64,000 nt of DNA from Candidatus Cloacimonetes bacterium 4572_55. GTDB taxonomy: Bacteria; 4572-55. Where the stretch lies: contig NBMB01000003.1 of assembly GCA_002084765.1 (NCBI GenBank), positions 1 to 64,000 of the forward strand, in the 5' to 3' direction. Below, piece by piece: positions 36,597 to 45,878 of the stretch. A program made the translations under genes and the position numbers. A model generated the notes under the pieces. That model had not been told where the DNA came from and did no database searches. It saw only the letters and a program-made list of their open reading frames with translations. Within the stretch, counting starts at the first letter, position 1. Every line of letters starts with the position of its first letter.

Positions 36597-39146
36597 TTAC
36601 CAAATCAGGCGCTCCTTGCAGATCATTTTGTCGCGAAGCGCGTCCAGGGGGCGATCCAATAATCCAGAAAATAGCAGGTAAGGGCTGGTTGCCGCGCCGG
36701 AGCTGTTGCATTTTACGGACAAATATAAGTTCTGGTCGTCGATCCAAGCCCGTCTGACTTCCGACTTCAGGAAATAGGTTCGATCCCGATGGAGCAGTTC
36801 TTTATCAAAACCAGGGAGGTTGAAACGCTCGATAGCGATTTTGTAAGCCGCTATGTCTGGAGCCGATTCTATGAGTCGGAAAACGACCCCGCGGGAGCGC
36901 GGCAATCTACTGCTCTGTACCGGTTTTGCCTCGAGTATATCCATTCCTTCTGGCAGAAGTTGGCTCATTTTTTGAGAAAGCGCGCGGAGATCTCCGATCG
37001 GCTCCTGTTGCAGTTCGACCAACGCGATCTCGCACAGGGACCCCATTCCGACTGGCAACGCGCCCGGATTTTTAATGATCGGCTTTGGATGAAACCCTTT
37101 GGTATAGCTTGACTTCAGATTCAGGCGGCGCAATGTCTTGAATAACAGCTCCAAGACGACGTGGTGCGCGATAAAACGGCTCAGTCCGGTTTTTTTGTAG
37201 ACCAACAGATAGCGAAAAACTGGCGGATCCTTCTGTTTGCCCTGTTGCAAAATCGGCTCTGGGGAGTCGGATTGCGGCACAACGCTTTGCAATGGAGCGG
37301 AGAGTCGCACTTCGCTGTAATTTCCTGGAATCCCGCATCCATGGCAATCTTTCCGAGAGGGCTTGCAGTCCACAGTCGGTTCGCCGTTGAGCATCCGGTG
37401 ATATTCTTTTTTCAGATACTCCTTGCTCACGCCCGGATGGATAAAATCCCAGGGCAGGGTTTGATCCAGATCACGATCTGCATACACGCTCTGTTGGTCA
37501 TACCCAAATTCTTCCCAGATCGCCTGCCATTTGCTATAATCGAAATGCTCGGAAAAGGACTCAAAAATCTCGCCCGCCTGATACGCGGCGTAGATCATGC
37601 GGGAAAGCGAGCGATCCCCGCGAGAATAAAATGCCTCGACATGCGCCAGATCATAGTCTGCCCAGGAGATATCAACAGAGCGCGTGCTCTTGAAATAGCT
37701 GAGGATATAACCGATGTGACGGAAAATTTTCTCTCTGGACGCAAAACCGATCCATTGCATAGGCGTCGTGGTTTTTGGCGTCATAATGCCGATGTCCAAC
37801 CGGATGCGATTCCGCTTTCCATAAGATCGGGCGATCCGATCCAGCTTGGCGATCAGTTGGCAAAATGGCTGCATATCATCAATAGTCTCGGTGGGAAGCC
37901 CGACCATAGTATAGAGCTTCAGCTTTTGGAATCCGTTACGGAACGCGTTCTCAGCCGCATCGAATATCTCCTGATTGGTGATATTTTTGTTGATCATCCG
38001 CCGCAGTCTCTCGCTGCCAGTCTCAGGGGCAAAGGTCGCGTTTCGGTTGAATCCAAGCTGAGCCGCTTTTAGTGCCAGACCCTCTTGGTAGCTGTTGACC
38101 CGCAGCGATGGAAGAGAGAGCTGAATCTTATTAAAATCAAGGTCTTGCACTAAATAATCCGCAAGATCTTCGATACGGCTGTAGTCCGAGGTGGAGAGCG
38201 AAAGCAGACCCAGCTCGATCTCGCCAGTCGCAGAAAGCCCCTCCTTTGCCAACCCGATCACATGGTCGGCGTCCAGCTCTCGCGTGGGACGATACCAATA
38301 GCCTGCCTGGCAAAAACGACAGCCCTGAGTGCATCCTCTCATCACCTCGATGGAAAATCGCTCATGGATCAGGTTCAGATGCGGGACAATCTGCCGAGCC
38401 GGAAGGTTGGATCTGTCCAGGTCGTCTGTCCAATGCCGCTTCACGCCCTGAGCCTTGCGATAGGGACCCGTGGAATTATCCAAAATCGGCGAGATCTCGC
38501 CAAATGAATTATAGCCGGTCTCCAAAAATTCCGGAACATAGACCCCGGGCAATTCCGACAAATGGGTCAATATTTCTCGACGAGACGCGCCGCGCAATCG
38601 ACCCTGTCCGATCATCCCGAGTATGGGTCGGATCGCCCCTTCTGCCTCTCCGATCAAAAAAAGATCAAAAAAATCTGCCACAGGCTCTGGATTTGTCATC
38701 GAGGCCCCTCCCCCGATGATCAGAGGATCGTGCTCGAATCGATCCTCTCGGAAGGGATTCAGTCCCCCAAGCTCCAGCATGTATGGAATATTGGTGTAGT
38801 TCAGACCCGTCTGAATCGAGATGCCGATCGCGCTGAACTCCGTTATGGGGCTATAGGATTCCAGCGTATACAGAGGAATATGATGCGAGCGCATCTGCTC
38901 CGCCATGTCCTGTGCCGGCGCAAAAGCGCGCTCAGCGCACAGATCGGGGTCCGCGTTGATCTGGTGATACAACAACCGGCTCCCGTAGTGGGACATGCCC
39001 ATCTCATAAACGTCCGGGAAAAGAAGCGCAATCGACGCGAGAACTTTATTCCGATCCTTGACGATCTGGTTGCTCTCGCCGCCAATGTATCTTCCCGGAC
39101 GTTGCACATAATAGAGAATTGTTTCAAGTCGTTCTTTAATACCCAT
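36597..39146 (-). CDS. Radical SAM protein, TIGR03960 type, with C-terminal DUF2344 domain
   Basis: 849-aa cytosolic iron-sulfur protein. Residues about 25-200 look like a B12-binding-type Rossmann region (PDVYEMGMSHYGSRLLY, LIIGGGASMTNPEPVADFFD). The radical SAM core (about 260-480) has the cluster motif RGCTQGCRFCQAGYW, CxxxCxxC. A linker with DCHGCGIP follows. Residues about 640-840 are the DUF2344/TIGR03936 domain (FRYLLVYKKTGLSRFIAHHV, KGFHPKP). In other bacteria this protein sits near rng and ribosomal L21 genes, but its reaction is unknown. GGGGCGGG precedes the ATG; a strong promoter lies at 39225-39253. Confidence 0.9.
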   Translation of the reverse strand: MGIKERLETILYYVQRPGRYIGGESNQIVKDRNKVLASIALLFPDVYEMGMSHYGSRLLYHQINADPDLCAERAFAPAQDMAEQMRSHHIPLYTLESYSPITEFSAIGISIQTGLNYTNIPYMLELGGLNPFREDRFEHDPLIIGGGASMTNPEPVADFFDLFLIGEAEGAIRPILGMIGQGRLRGASRREILTHLSELPGVYVPEFLETGYNSFGEISPILDNSTGPYRKAQGVKRHWTDDLDRSNLPARQIVPHLNLIHERFSIEVMRGCTQGCRFCQAGYWYRPTRELDADHVIGLAKEGLSATGEIELGLLSLSTSDYSRIEDLADYLVQDLDFNKIQLSLPSLRVNSYQEGLALKAAQLGFNRNATFAPETGSERLRRMINKNITNQEIFDAAENAFRNGFQKLKLYTMVGLPTETIDDMQPFCQLIAKLDRIARSYGKRNRIRLDIGIMTPKTTTPMQWIGFASREKIFRHIGYILSYFKSTRSVDISWADYDLAHVEAFYSRGDRSLSRMIYAAYQAGEIFESFSEHFDYSKWQAIWEEFGYDQQSVYADRDLDQTLPWDFIHPGVSKEYLKKEYHRMLNGEPTVDCKPSRKDCHGCGIPGNYSEVRLSAPLQSVVPQSDSPEPILQQGKQKDPPVFRYLLVYKKTGLSRFIAHHVVLELLFKTLRRLNLKSSYTKGFHPKPIIKNPGALPVGMGSLCEIALVELQQEPIGDLRALSQKMSQLLPEGMDILEAKPVQSSRLPRSRGVVFRLIESAPDIAAYKIAIERFNLPGFDKELLHRDRTYFLKSEVRRAWIDDQNLYLSVKCNSSGAATSPYLLFSGLLDRPLDALRDKMICKERLIW

Positions 39147-39224
39147 CTACCCGCCCCACAGAGGTTAACCGATCTCTACTATCCAGGATTATTCGAATAG
39201 CCCTGGGTGATAGAAAATAGAAAC

Positions 39225-39253
39225 AATATATTCCGGGATGTGTGACCTGTCAA
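39225..39253 (-). promoter_or_regulatory. Sigma-70-type promoter of the radical SAM gene
   Basis: Minus strand TTGACA (39248-39253), 17-base spacer, TATATT (39225-39230). Predicted leader is about 72 bases. Confidence 0.72.
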
Positions 39254-39327
39254 GAACATATTCGGGCATATTTTGAGTAACCCCTGTCAACCCCGATCCA
39301 TTGCATGGTGCGATCTTGGGTTTTCAA

Positions 39328-39356
39328 TTGACTTGAAATAAAAAATTATGTATTAT
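39328..39356 (+). promoter_or_regulatory. Sigma-70-type promoter of the Roc-CHAT operon
   Basis: TTGACT (39328-39333), exactly 17 bases, TATTAT (39351-39356). Predicted start near 39363, leaving a leader of about 47 bases to the ATG at 39410. It excludes the in-frame ATG at 39359 as the true start. Confidence 0.75.
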
Positions 39357-39409
39357 CCATGCCGACCCGCACCATTCCGATTCGCTATGAGCAAAAAGGA
39401 GACTCGAAT

Positions 39410-42400
39410 ATGACCCCGAGAGAGAGAGTGCTTAAAGGAATTGAATATGCAAGGCAAAGCCGTGCGACCAAACTCAATTTATCTGGATTTAAATTAACAG
39501 AGCTTCCGCCTGAGATCGGGAAATTGACCCAACTGACGAAGCTTTATCTCAGAGAAAATGATCTGCCGATTCCGCCGGAACTGTTGGAAAAGACTCGTGA
39601 TCCAAAGGCTATTTTGGATTATTATTTCTCAGCAAATCATTTTTTTTTAAACGAAGCCAAGCTAATCCTGGTAGGGCAGGGAGAGGTGGGCAAAACCTCA
39701 TTGGTCAAGGGGTTGATCTGGGATAAATTCGATCCCAACGAATCTATAACCCATGGGATCAATATCGATGATTGGGAGATTTCTATCAATCCGAAAAAAC
39801 TGAAAGAAAAAATTAAGCTCCATGTCTGGGATTTCGGGGGGCAGGAGATTATGCACGCGACGCATCAATTTTTTCTTACCACCCGGTCTCTCTACTTGCT
39901 GGTATTAAGCTGTCGAGCCGGGGAAGAGAGTAGCAAATTGGACTATTGGATAGAAATGATCAAAACTTACGGCAAAGAGTCTCCGATCATTGTTGTCTGC
40001 AACAAGAAAGACGATGGGTATCATATAGATCTAAATCGAAAAGAGTTGTGTGAGCAAAATCCCGGGATTGTGCGAGACGGCTTTGTTTCCACCTCATGCA
40101 GAGATGGGAAGGGAATCGCTGATCTGAAAGAGAAAATAAAAATCGCGTTGCGCAATATGAAATATGTCCGGGATTTGATCCCTCTGACCTGGTCTAATGT
40201 AAAACAGGAGCTGGAAGGGCTGAAACAGAATTTTATCACCTATTTAGGTTATCAAGAAGTTTGCAAAAAACATGGGGTCTTAGAACAGAGGCACCAAGAG
40301 ACCTTGATCCGTTTGCTGCACGATCTGGGCGTGGCACTCCATTTCCACGACGATCCCAAGCTAAAGGATACCGGCATATTGAATCCAGAATGGGTCATCT
40401 ATGCTATTATCACCAGCGAGGAATTGGAGGGACAAAAGGGTATCCTGCGAGGCGAGCAATTGGATAGAATCCTGGACAAAACAGCATATCCTCAGTCACG
40501 TCATTGGTTTATCATTGACATGATGCGCAAGTTCGAGCTGTGCTTTGATATGGGGAGCCGAGAGGAGCAGTTCCTGATCCCTGAATTGTTGCCACAAGAA
40601 GAGCCGCCAAAATTGGAATCGTTTGACGAGAGTTTGCGGTTTGAATACCATTACGACTTTTTGCCAGGCAGCATTATCAGCCGTTTTATCGTGCGGTTGC
40701 ATCGTTTTATCCACAAGCAGACCTATTGGAAACATGGCGTTGTCCTGGTCAATAACCGGAATCGGGCGTTGGTCAAAGCCATTCCGAATGAGCGCAAAAT
40801 CACGATACAGGTTATCGGCGAGCCCCTGAAACGCAAGGAGTTGTGGTCTATTATCCAACAGGAATTTGCAGAAATCCACGGCAGTATGGAAGGCTTGAAA
40901 TCAAAGCTCAAGGTTCCGGTTCCGGGACATCCGCACACATTATTGGATTATAATGATTTGAAACAATTTAACGATTTTGGACAACAATATTATCCTGTTG
41001 TTATCCACAAAAAAATGATACAAATAAATATTTCCCAGGCACTTGATGGGATTCGTTTAGATCCTAAGACGCGAGAAGAGGCGGAAGCGGCGCAGGCGTT
41101 GGAACGTTATCTTGATGAGTTTCGTAGAGGCGTGCATCCGCAGGATTTCTATCGGAAAGTGATGGATTTGGGGAATAACCATTATCAATGGGAACAGTTC
41201 ACCTTAGCCCGTCAAGCGTTCCAGGCAGTGCATGAGGCATTGCAGGAGTTGCGGAGCATCATGGACGACAATAAGGCGCAGGTCTCTCTCTCTGAGGAAA
41301 ATGAAACCATGTATGCCAGGCTGGTCCGGTGTTTTCTGAAGGAGAATCAGATCGATAAGGCGTTTGAGTATGCCGCGTCTGCAAAGGGACGGGCGTTTAT
41401 CAAGCAGTTGGTCAAAAATCGGACGGACTTTTCCACATCGGACAGCATTGATAAAGAATTTCAGGAAAAGCTGAAAAAAGCGCGGGAATTACGGAAAACC
41501 ATCGAAAAGCTAAGCACTTCTGACGACCGGAATCAGCTCGATTCGCAAGATAAGAGGCATCTCAATCTGCGCAAAGAGCAGGATTTGTGGTCAGAACTGC
41601 ATCGGGATTTTCCAGCCCGGACATCGCTATACAGCGTGCCGGAATTGCGCGCGGATCAGGCTCAAAAGCTTTCAAAAGAGATGGACGCTGTTTTGGTGGA
41701 GTATTTCCGGGATGAAGAGGGTTGGGGAGCCTTTGTCATTGATCCGGATCAGGTTTGTTACAAAAAACTTCCGGGTCTGACGAAACCCCTTATGGAAAAG
41801 TTGGAGAAGTGGCGACAAGGTATTCATCATTCCAATGGTCGATCCCTTTTTCTCTTGCGCCGATTGGAGGAGCTGTATCACGCCGCGATAGAGCCTCTGA
41901 ATTTACCGACCTCGCCAAATCGGCTTGTCATAGCCCCTTACGGAGAATTGCACCTGCTGCCCCTTTCTGTGGCAAAAAATAGAGCGACCAAAAGATATCT
42001 CATTGATGATTTCGAGATTTCTTTTGTCTCCCCGCTCTGCGCCCTCCAGGCGTTGTATGCACAGCATGACACGCAAGATAAGAAAAAGGAAATTGGCAAT
42101 ATGTTGAGCGTGGCGTATCCGGGCGAGGAATCCGATCCAACTTATCTGAACGGCGTGATCGAGGAGGCAGAGCAGATTAAGGAGGAACTCGCTGGAATAC
42201 CCTTCAAAGATCTCCATAAGGAAAAGGCTATCGTGTCAGAGGTGAGGAAGGAAATTCCCAAATTTGACGCGGTTCATATTGGCTGTCACGGTCGGTTTGA
42301 CTCAAAGAATCCGACCAATTCCGGTCTTAAGCTGAAAGATGGGAATTTGAATGTATCGGATATTCTTTCAAAGATGCAGTTGAGCCAGACCCGTTTGGTT

Positions 42401-43198
42401 GCGCTTGCGGCTTGCCTGAGCGGGGAACTGGGGCTAAAATCAGGAGAAGAACATACGGGTCTTTTGCGGGCTTTTATGACCGCGGGCGCAGAAACTGTGG
42501 TTGCCTCGCAATGGAAAGTGGATGATTACGCCACCAGAGATCTGTTTAGCTTGTTTTATACTGGATTGGCTAAAAATTACGCTCCAGCGCAGATAATGCG
42601 GCAAGCGACAAAGTGTATCCGAAAGGAAAATAAATGGGATCATCCCTTTTTCTGGGCAGGGTTTCAGATCAACGGTCTGAATTATCCACCCAAGGAGGAG
42701 ATTCCTGATGATTTGTTATCACATAGTAAAATTCATACCGATTCTCAAAACCGTTTACGAACGAGAGGTAATAATATGAGAGGAAGCGTAGTTGAAAATG
42801 CGAATGGCTTGCTTGACCAATTGGTTGGCCCCAAATTGGACACCAAGAAGGCGTTAGAGGAATTGAAAGAAATTAAATTGCAAGAGAAGGTGGCAAATGA
42901 GCGGGTGGATAGGGAAAATCCCGCCGAGGTTGCTCGCGCCATTCATCTTGTCGTCAAAGAGAGTCCCTATTTGAAAAAGTGGATCATGGGCGATAGCTGG
43001 GAGCCTTATCTCGAAAAGATCGAAGAGAGTGGTTCCTCCCAGCCTCGATTTGATCTTAAAGAGATTGAAAAGCTATATAAGAGTGAGAGGCTCTCTTCTT
43101 TTGTGGAGAATCTGCCCGAGGTGGACAATAATGTCGAGAAGGTCCGGAAACAATTGATAAAGATCCTTAAATCTGTGAAATCTGCGGACTCTTATTGA
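39410..43198 (+). CDS. LRR-Roc-COR GTPase fused to a CHAT caspase-like protease
   Basis: 1262-aa cytosolic protein. Residues about 15-60 are a minimal leucine-rich segment (LNLSGFKLTELPPEIGKL). Residues about 80-250 are a Roc GTPase: G1 GQGEVGKT (89-96), G3 WDFGGQE, G4 NKKD, then a COR-like region (about 260-540). A helical, TPR-like linker (about 560-760) leads to a CHAT domain (about 780-1085) with the caspase-type dyad His960 in HIGCHG and Cys1002 in LAACLSG. A 130-residue charged tail ends the protein. CHAT proteases are known in Csx29 and HetF. AAAAAGGAGA precedes ATG 39410. First gene of a three-gene operon with a kinase and a sigma-54 regulator. Substrate unknown. Confidence 0.9.
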   Translation: MTPRERVLKGIEYARQSRATKLNLSGFKLTELPPEIGKLTQLTKLYLRENDLPIPPELLEKTRDPKAILDYYFSANHFFLNEAKLILVGQGEVGKTSLVKGLIWDKFDPNESITHGINIDDWEISINPKKLKEKIKLHVWDFGGQEIMHATHQFFLTTRSLYLLVLSCRAGEESSKLDYWIEMIKTYGKESPIIVVCNKKDDGYHIDLNRKELCEQNPGIVRDGFVSTSCRDGKGIADLKEKIKIALRNMKYVRDLIPLTWSNVKQELEGLKQNFITYLGYQEVCKKHGVLEQRHQETLIRLLHDLGVALHFHDDPKLKDTGILNPEWVIYAIITSEELEGQKGILRGEQLDRILDKTAYPQSRHWFIIDMMRKFELCFDMGSREEQFLIPELLPQEEPPKLESFDESLRFEYHYDFLPGSIISRFIVRLHRFIHKQTYWKHGVVLVNNRNRALVKAIPNERKITIQVIGEPLKRKELWSIIQQEFAEIHGSMEGLKSKLKVPVPGHPHTLLDYNDLKQFNDFGQQYYPVVIHKKMIQINISQALDGIRLDPKTREEAEAAQALERYLDEFRRGVHPQDFYRKVMDLGNNHYQWEQFTLARQAFQAVHEALQELRSIMDDNKAQVSLSEENETMYARLVRCFLKENQIDKAFEYAASAKGRAFIKQLVKNRTDFSTSDSIDKEFQEKLKKARELRKTIEKLSTSDDRNQLDSQDKRHLNLRKEQDLWSELHRDFPARTSLYSVPELRADQAQKLSKEMDAVLVEYFRDEEGWGAFVIDPDQVCYKKLPGLTKPLMEKLEKWRQGIHHSNGRSLFLLRRLEELYHAAIEPLNLPTSPNRLVIAPYGELHLLPLSVAKNRATKRYLIDDFEISFVSPLCALQALYAQHDTQDKKKEIGNMLSVAYPGEESDPTYLNGVIEEAEQIKEELAGIPFKDLHKEKAIVSEVRKEIPKFDAVHIGCHGRFDSKNPTNSGLKLKDGNLNVSDILSKMQLSQTRLVALAACLSGELGLKSGEEHTGLLRAFMTAGAETVVASQWKVDDYATRDLFSLFYTGLAKNYAPAQIMRQATKCIRKENKWDHPFFWAGFQINGLNYPPKEEIPDDLLSHSKIHTDSQNRLRTRGNNMRGSVVENANGLLDQLVGPKLDTKKALEELKEIKLQEKVANERVDRENPAEVARAIHLVVKESPYLKKWIMGDSWEPYLEKIEESGSSQPRFDLKEIEKLYKSERLSSFVENLPEVDNNVEKVRKQLIKILKSVKSADSY
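43165..43193 (-). repeat. Isolated relic of the 29-bp repeat at the 3' end of the CHAT gene
   Basis: The complement of the last codons reads AAGAGTCCGCAGATT (43179-43193), a perfect 15-base match to the opening of each 29-bp unit at 32002-32320, but inverted. It encodes SADSY before the stop, so the repeat has been absorbed into the reading frame. Confidence 0.7.
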
Positions 43199-43210
43199 GG
43201 AGGGGGTGTT

Positions 43211-44161
43211 ATGCGTCGTTTTATTTTGGCGTTGCGGGACAAATTTTTAGAAAAAAAGGAGATTGAAACTCCAACGCAAAAAAAGGTGCGGGCATTTGTC
43301 CATGAAGTAGACAAAAAATTGGTTCAATTTGGGGCGGCTTATAGTAAATGGGAGCGAGGAGCTATGCCGCGCAAGAAGTTTATCAATGTGCTGGATCGGC
43401 TTGTGACGGAAACCAAACAGGAATTTTTGAAATTTGCCAGGAATGACGAGGAATTCAAGCGGATCGTTGATGCATCCGACGACCTATTTGCGAACAAAAT
43501 CAACCGTTTGGAGATGTTGTTATATAGCCTGAAGCAGTCTGATTCGGACAAGGACGATTTTCAGAAAGCCTCTGCAAATTTCAAATCTTATGTGGATAAC
43601 GATGAGGTTGAAGAGGATGCCAGCCAGATTCAAGCGGCGCAGCTTCGGAAAAAGTTTCGATCTTATCGCGGTTTTGACGAGGTGGCAAAAGGCGCGGTTG
43701 AAGTGGTTCGAGAGGAGCGGTCTGAGGATTTGCAAAAGTTCCGTATTTCGATCAAGACCGTAGTCGGTGGGAACGACTTTTCGAAGATATTGGACGATCA
43801 CAGTTTTACGAATTGGCGAACTATTGTGGTCAATCTTCTGCGCAACGCTGTGGAAGCGGTGATCTCCGCTATAGAAACCTCATCTGATTTTCCCGATGAT
43901 CGCAGAGATATTCGGGTTCGTCTTGACGCGACGGGTAAGGTATTTTTGTTTGAGATCAGCGATCGGGGCTGCGGCATGGATAAGGCGACTCAGGATCACC
44001 TGTTCAAGCAAGGCTATTCGACAAAAGGTCAACGGGGCATTTCCCAAGGCGGAGTCGGTTTATCCGAAGAAACAAAAGCCTTTATTGAACGCTACGGCTC
44101 GATTCTTCTCAATAGTCAAAAGGATGTGGGGACCACGTTTTTGATTCGGATTACACGCTGA
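43211..44161 (+). CDS. Compact HATPase histidine kinase-like protein
   Basis: 316-aa soluble protein. Residues 1-170 are helical and charged, with no PAS, GAF or membrane sensor. Residues about 205-314 form a GHKL ATP-binding domain: N box NLLRNAVEA, G1 DRGCGMD, F-box-like DHLFKQGYSTK, G2 GGVGLSEE. A candidate phospho-accepting H box is FVHEVDKKL near residue 29, though its match is poor. It lies 12 bases after the CHAT gene and 17 before the sigma-54 response regulator, so it is inferred to be that regulator's kinase, sensing an internal signal possibly delivered by the Roc-CHAT protein. Confidence 0.8.
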   Translation: MRRFILALRDKFLEKKEIETPTQKKVRAFVHEVDKKLVQFGAAYSKWERGAMPRKKFINVLDRLVTETKQEFLKFARNDEEFKRIVDASDDLFANKINRLEMLLYSLKQSDSDKDDFQKASANFKSYVDNDEVEEDASQIQAAQLRKKFRSYRGFDEVAKGAVEVVREERSEDLQKFRISIKTVVGGNDFSKILDDHSFTNWRTIVVNLLRNAVEAVISAIETSSDFPDDRRDIRVRLDATGKVFLFEISDRGCGMDKATQDHLFKQGYSTKGQRGISQGGVGLSEETKAFIERYGSILLNSQKDVGTTFLIRITR

Positions 44162-44178
44162 CAACAAAAGAGGATATT

Positions 44179-45627
44179 ATGGCTTACAAAGTTTTGATAA
44201 TTGACGACACCCGCGAGATTCATAAGTACTGCATGGACTTTATGGATTATGAGTATGATTTCGAGTGTTTTGATAATGGATTCGAGGGGCTCAAGCGGGT
44301 AAAAAAGGGCGATGTTCAACTGATTCTTTTGGACAAGAATTTCAGCACGTTGCCTTCGGAAAAAATCATGGGACCTGATCCAAAGACCGAAGGCGTCTAC
44401 ATTCTCAAGAAGCTCAAGAACAGCGCGAAATTAAAAAAAATTCCGGTGATTATGGTCACCAATTTTGCGGATTATAACTCGACAGTGGAGGCGTTGGATA
44501 TCGGCGCGGACGATTATGTGGAGTGGGAAGCCTTGCGCATAGACGATTTTTTTCTGGAGCGCAAGATGCTGGACTTGCTTGAGAATCGGGATCGGGAACA
44601 TGCAGAATTGATCAAGATGTTCAACAAATTTGGCTTGATCGGGAAGTCGGATAAGATGTTGGAGATGTTCAAGCCTCTCCAGTTAGCGGTTCAGGACGCG
44701 AGCTGGGACAAGACAGTCTTGATATTGGGCGAAACCGGCGTAGGAAAGGAACTGGTCGCTCGAGCAGTTCATCATCTGGGATCTCGATCACGAAAGGGAT
44801 TTGTCTCGATCAATTGCGCGGCTATCCCTGGCGAATTGTTGGAGAGCGAGCTGTTCGGACATGAAAAGGGTGCATTTACGGACGCCCGGCGCGACAAGGT
44901 GGGATTGTTCGAGATCGCTGACCACGGCACAGCCTTTTTGGATGAAATTGGCTCCATGTCTCATTCCTTGCAACCCAAACTGCTTCGATTTTTACAATCA
45001 CGCAGCTTTATGCGAGTCGGAGCCACCACAGAGAGAAACGTGGATGTGCGGATCGTTGCCGCGACCAATGTGGATCTGCGAGAGTTAGTGAAACAGGGTG
45101 ACTTTCGGGAAGACCTATACTATCGTTTTAATGTGCTGCCGATTGTGGTGCCGGCTCTGAACGAGCGCTCTGATGATATTCCGTCCCTTGCCAAATTTTT
45201 CTTGAAACAACAGCGAGGCTCTGAGCAGGATTCCCTGGGAATCACCAATGAAGCCATAGGTTTTTTGAAAAAACGACGGTGGTTCGGGAATGTGCGAGAG
45301 TTGGAAAATTTTATCCGCCGAGTCTCCCTGGGCAAGCATAAAGTGGTGACATTGAAAGATGTGCTCATGGCGGAGCGTCTCGAGGCTCCAATCGGCGGGG
45401 ATGTTGCGGACGGACGATGCGCGACGCTGGAGCAGAACGAGTGCCCCTTTATCGGCAAGATTCCGATCAAAAAAATGGAAAAGATGATGATTATCAAAGT
45501 GCTGGAAAAAAACGATTGGTACGTGAAGAAGGCATGCGAAGATTTGCAGATCGGCAAGTCGAAATTCTACCAACGGATCAATGAATATGAATTAAAAGAT
45601 AAAGTCAAAGGCTTTGACGGGAATTGA
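44179..45627 (+). CDS. Sigma-54-dependent response regulator (NtrC type, GAFTDA loop)
   Basis: 482-aa transcription activator. Receiver domain (1-125) with acidic pair Asp9/Asp10 and phospho-acceptor Asp52 in ILLDKNF. AAA+ domain (about 155-385): Walker A GETGVGKE, Walker [19 protein letters not shown], and the sigma-54 contact loop written GAFTDA instead of the usual GAFTGA. C-terminal Fis-type helix-turn-helix (about 435-475). It would activate sigma-54 promoters when phosphorylated by the preceding kinase. No -24/-12 site was seen in the window. Part of this gene (44783-44866) and its 3' flank reappear at 52393-52732. A bidirectional terminator follows at 45805-45846. Confidence 0.93.
   Translation: MAYKVLIIDDTREIHKYCMDFMDYEYDFECFDNGFEGLKRVKKGDVQLILLDKNFSTLPSEKIMGPDPKTEGVYILKKLKNSAKLKKIPVIMVTNFADYNSTVEALDIGADDYVEWEALRIDDFFLERKMLDLLENRDREHAELIKMFNKFGLIGKSDKMLEMFKPLQLAVQDASWDKTVLILGETGVGKELVARAVHHLGSRSRKGFVSINCAAIPGELLESELFGHEKGAFTDARRDKVGLFEIADHGTAFLDEIGSMSHSLQPKLLRFLQSRSFMRVGATTERNVDVRIVAATNVDLRELVKQGDFREDLYYRFNVLPIVVPALNERSDDIPSLAKFFLKQQRGSEQDSLGITNEAIGFLKKRRWFGNVRELENFIRRVSLGKHKVVTLKDVLMAERLEAPIGGDVADGRCATLEQNECPFIGKIPIKKMEKMMIIKVLEKNDWYVKKACEDLQIGKSKFYQRINEYELKDKVKGFDGN
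44783..44866 (+). repeat. Source of duplicated regulator segment (copy A, block 1)
   Basis: 84 bases of the sigma-54 regulator coding for [17 protein letters not shown] onward. They reappear at 52393-52476 with one mismatch, in the same orientation. See the entry at 52393. Confidence 0.93.
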
Positions 45628-45878
45628 TGATTAATTAATATTTATGGGTCCCATGTTATTCATTTATTATTAATATTTATTATTAGTAATAAAATAAACA
45701 CTCCTAATAACTTAATTATAAATGAATCGATCATTTTTACAATAAAGAATTTGTTAAAAAGATCAAAGGAACGCCTCAATTGCCAATTTTGGAACATTCT
45801 GGATAAAAAAAACCTTCCGAATTGTCAGAATCCGGAAGGTTTTTTTACAAAACTCACAATTATTTCATCAGAATCATC
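45622..45878 (+). repeat. Direct repeat, copy A block 2 (regulator stop to ILMK codons)
   Basis: Runs from the last codons of the regulator through the AT-rich spacer and shared terminator to the final ILMK codons of the minus-strand secreted-protein gene. It is matched at about 90% or better by 52475-52732. Homology stops abruptly at both ends. Confidence 0.9.
45805..45846. terminator. Bidirectional terminator between the regulator and the secreted-protein gene
   Basis: A run of 8 A, ACCTTCCG (45812-45819), loop, CGGAAGGT (45833-45840), then 7 T. The symmetrical A/T flanks let it work for both converging transcripts. An identical structure exists at 52659-52700. Confidence 0.88.

Noticed and set aside
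37161-38072. 303-codon plus-strand open frame opposite the radical SAM gene
   Set aside because: Shadow of a well-supported radical SAM protein.
45628-45800. Sigma-54 (-24/-12) promoter as target of the regulator
   Set aside because: No TGGCAC-N5-TTGC-like pair found here or in other intergenic regions read by eye.
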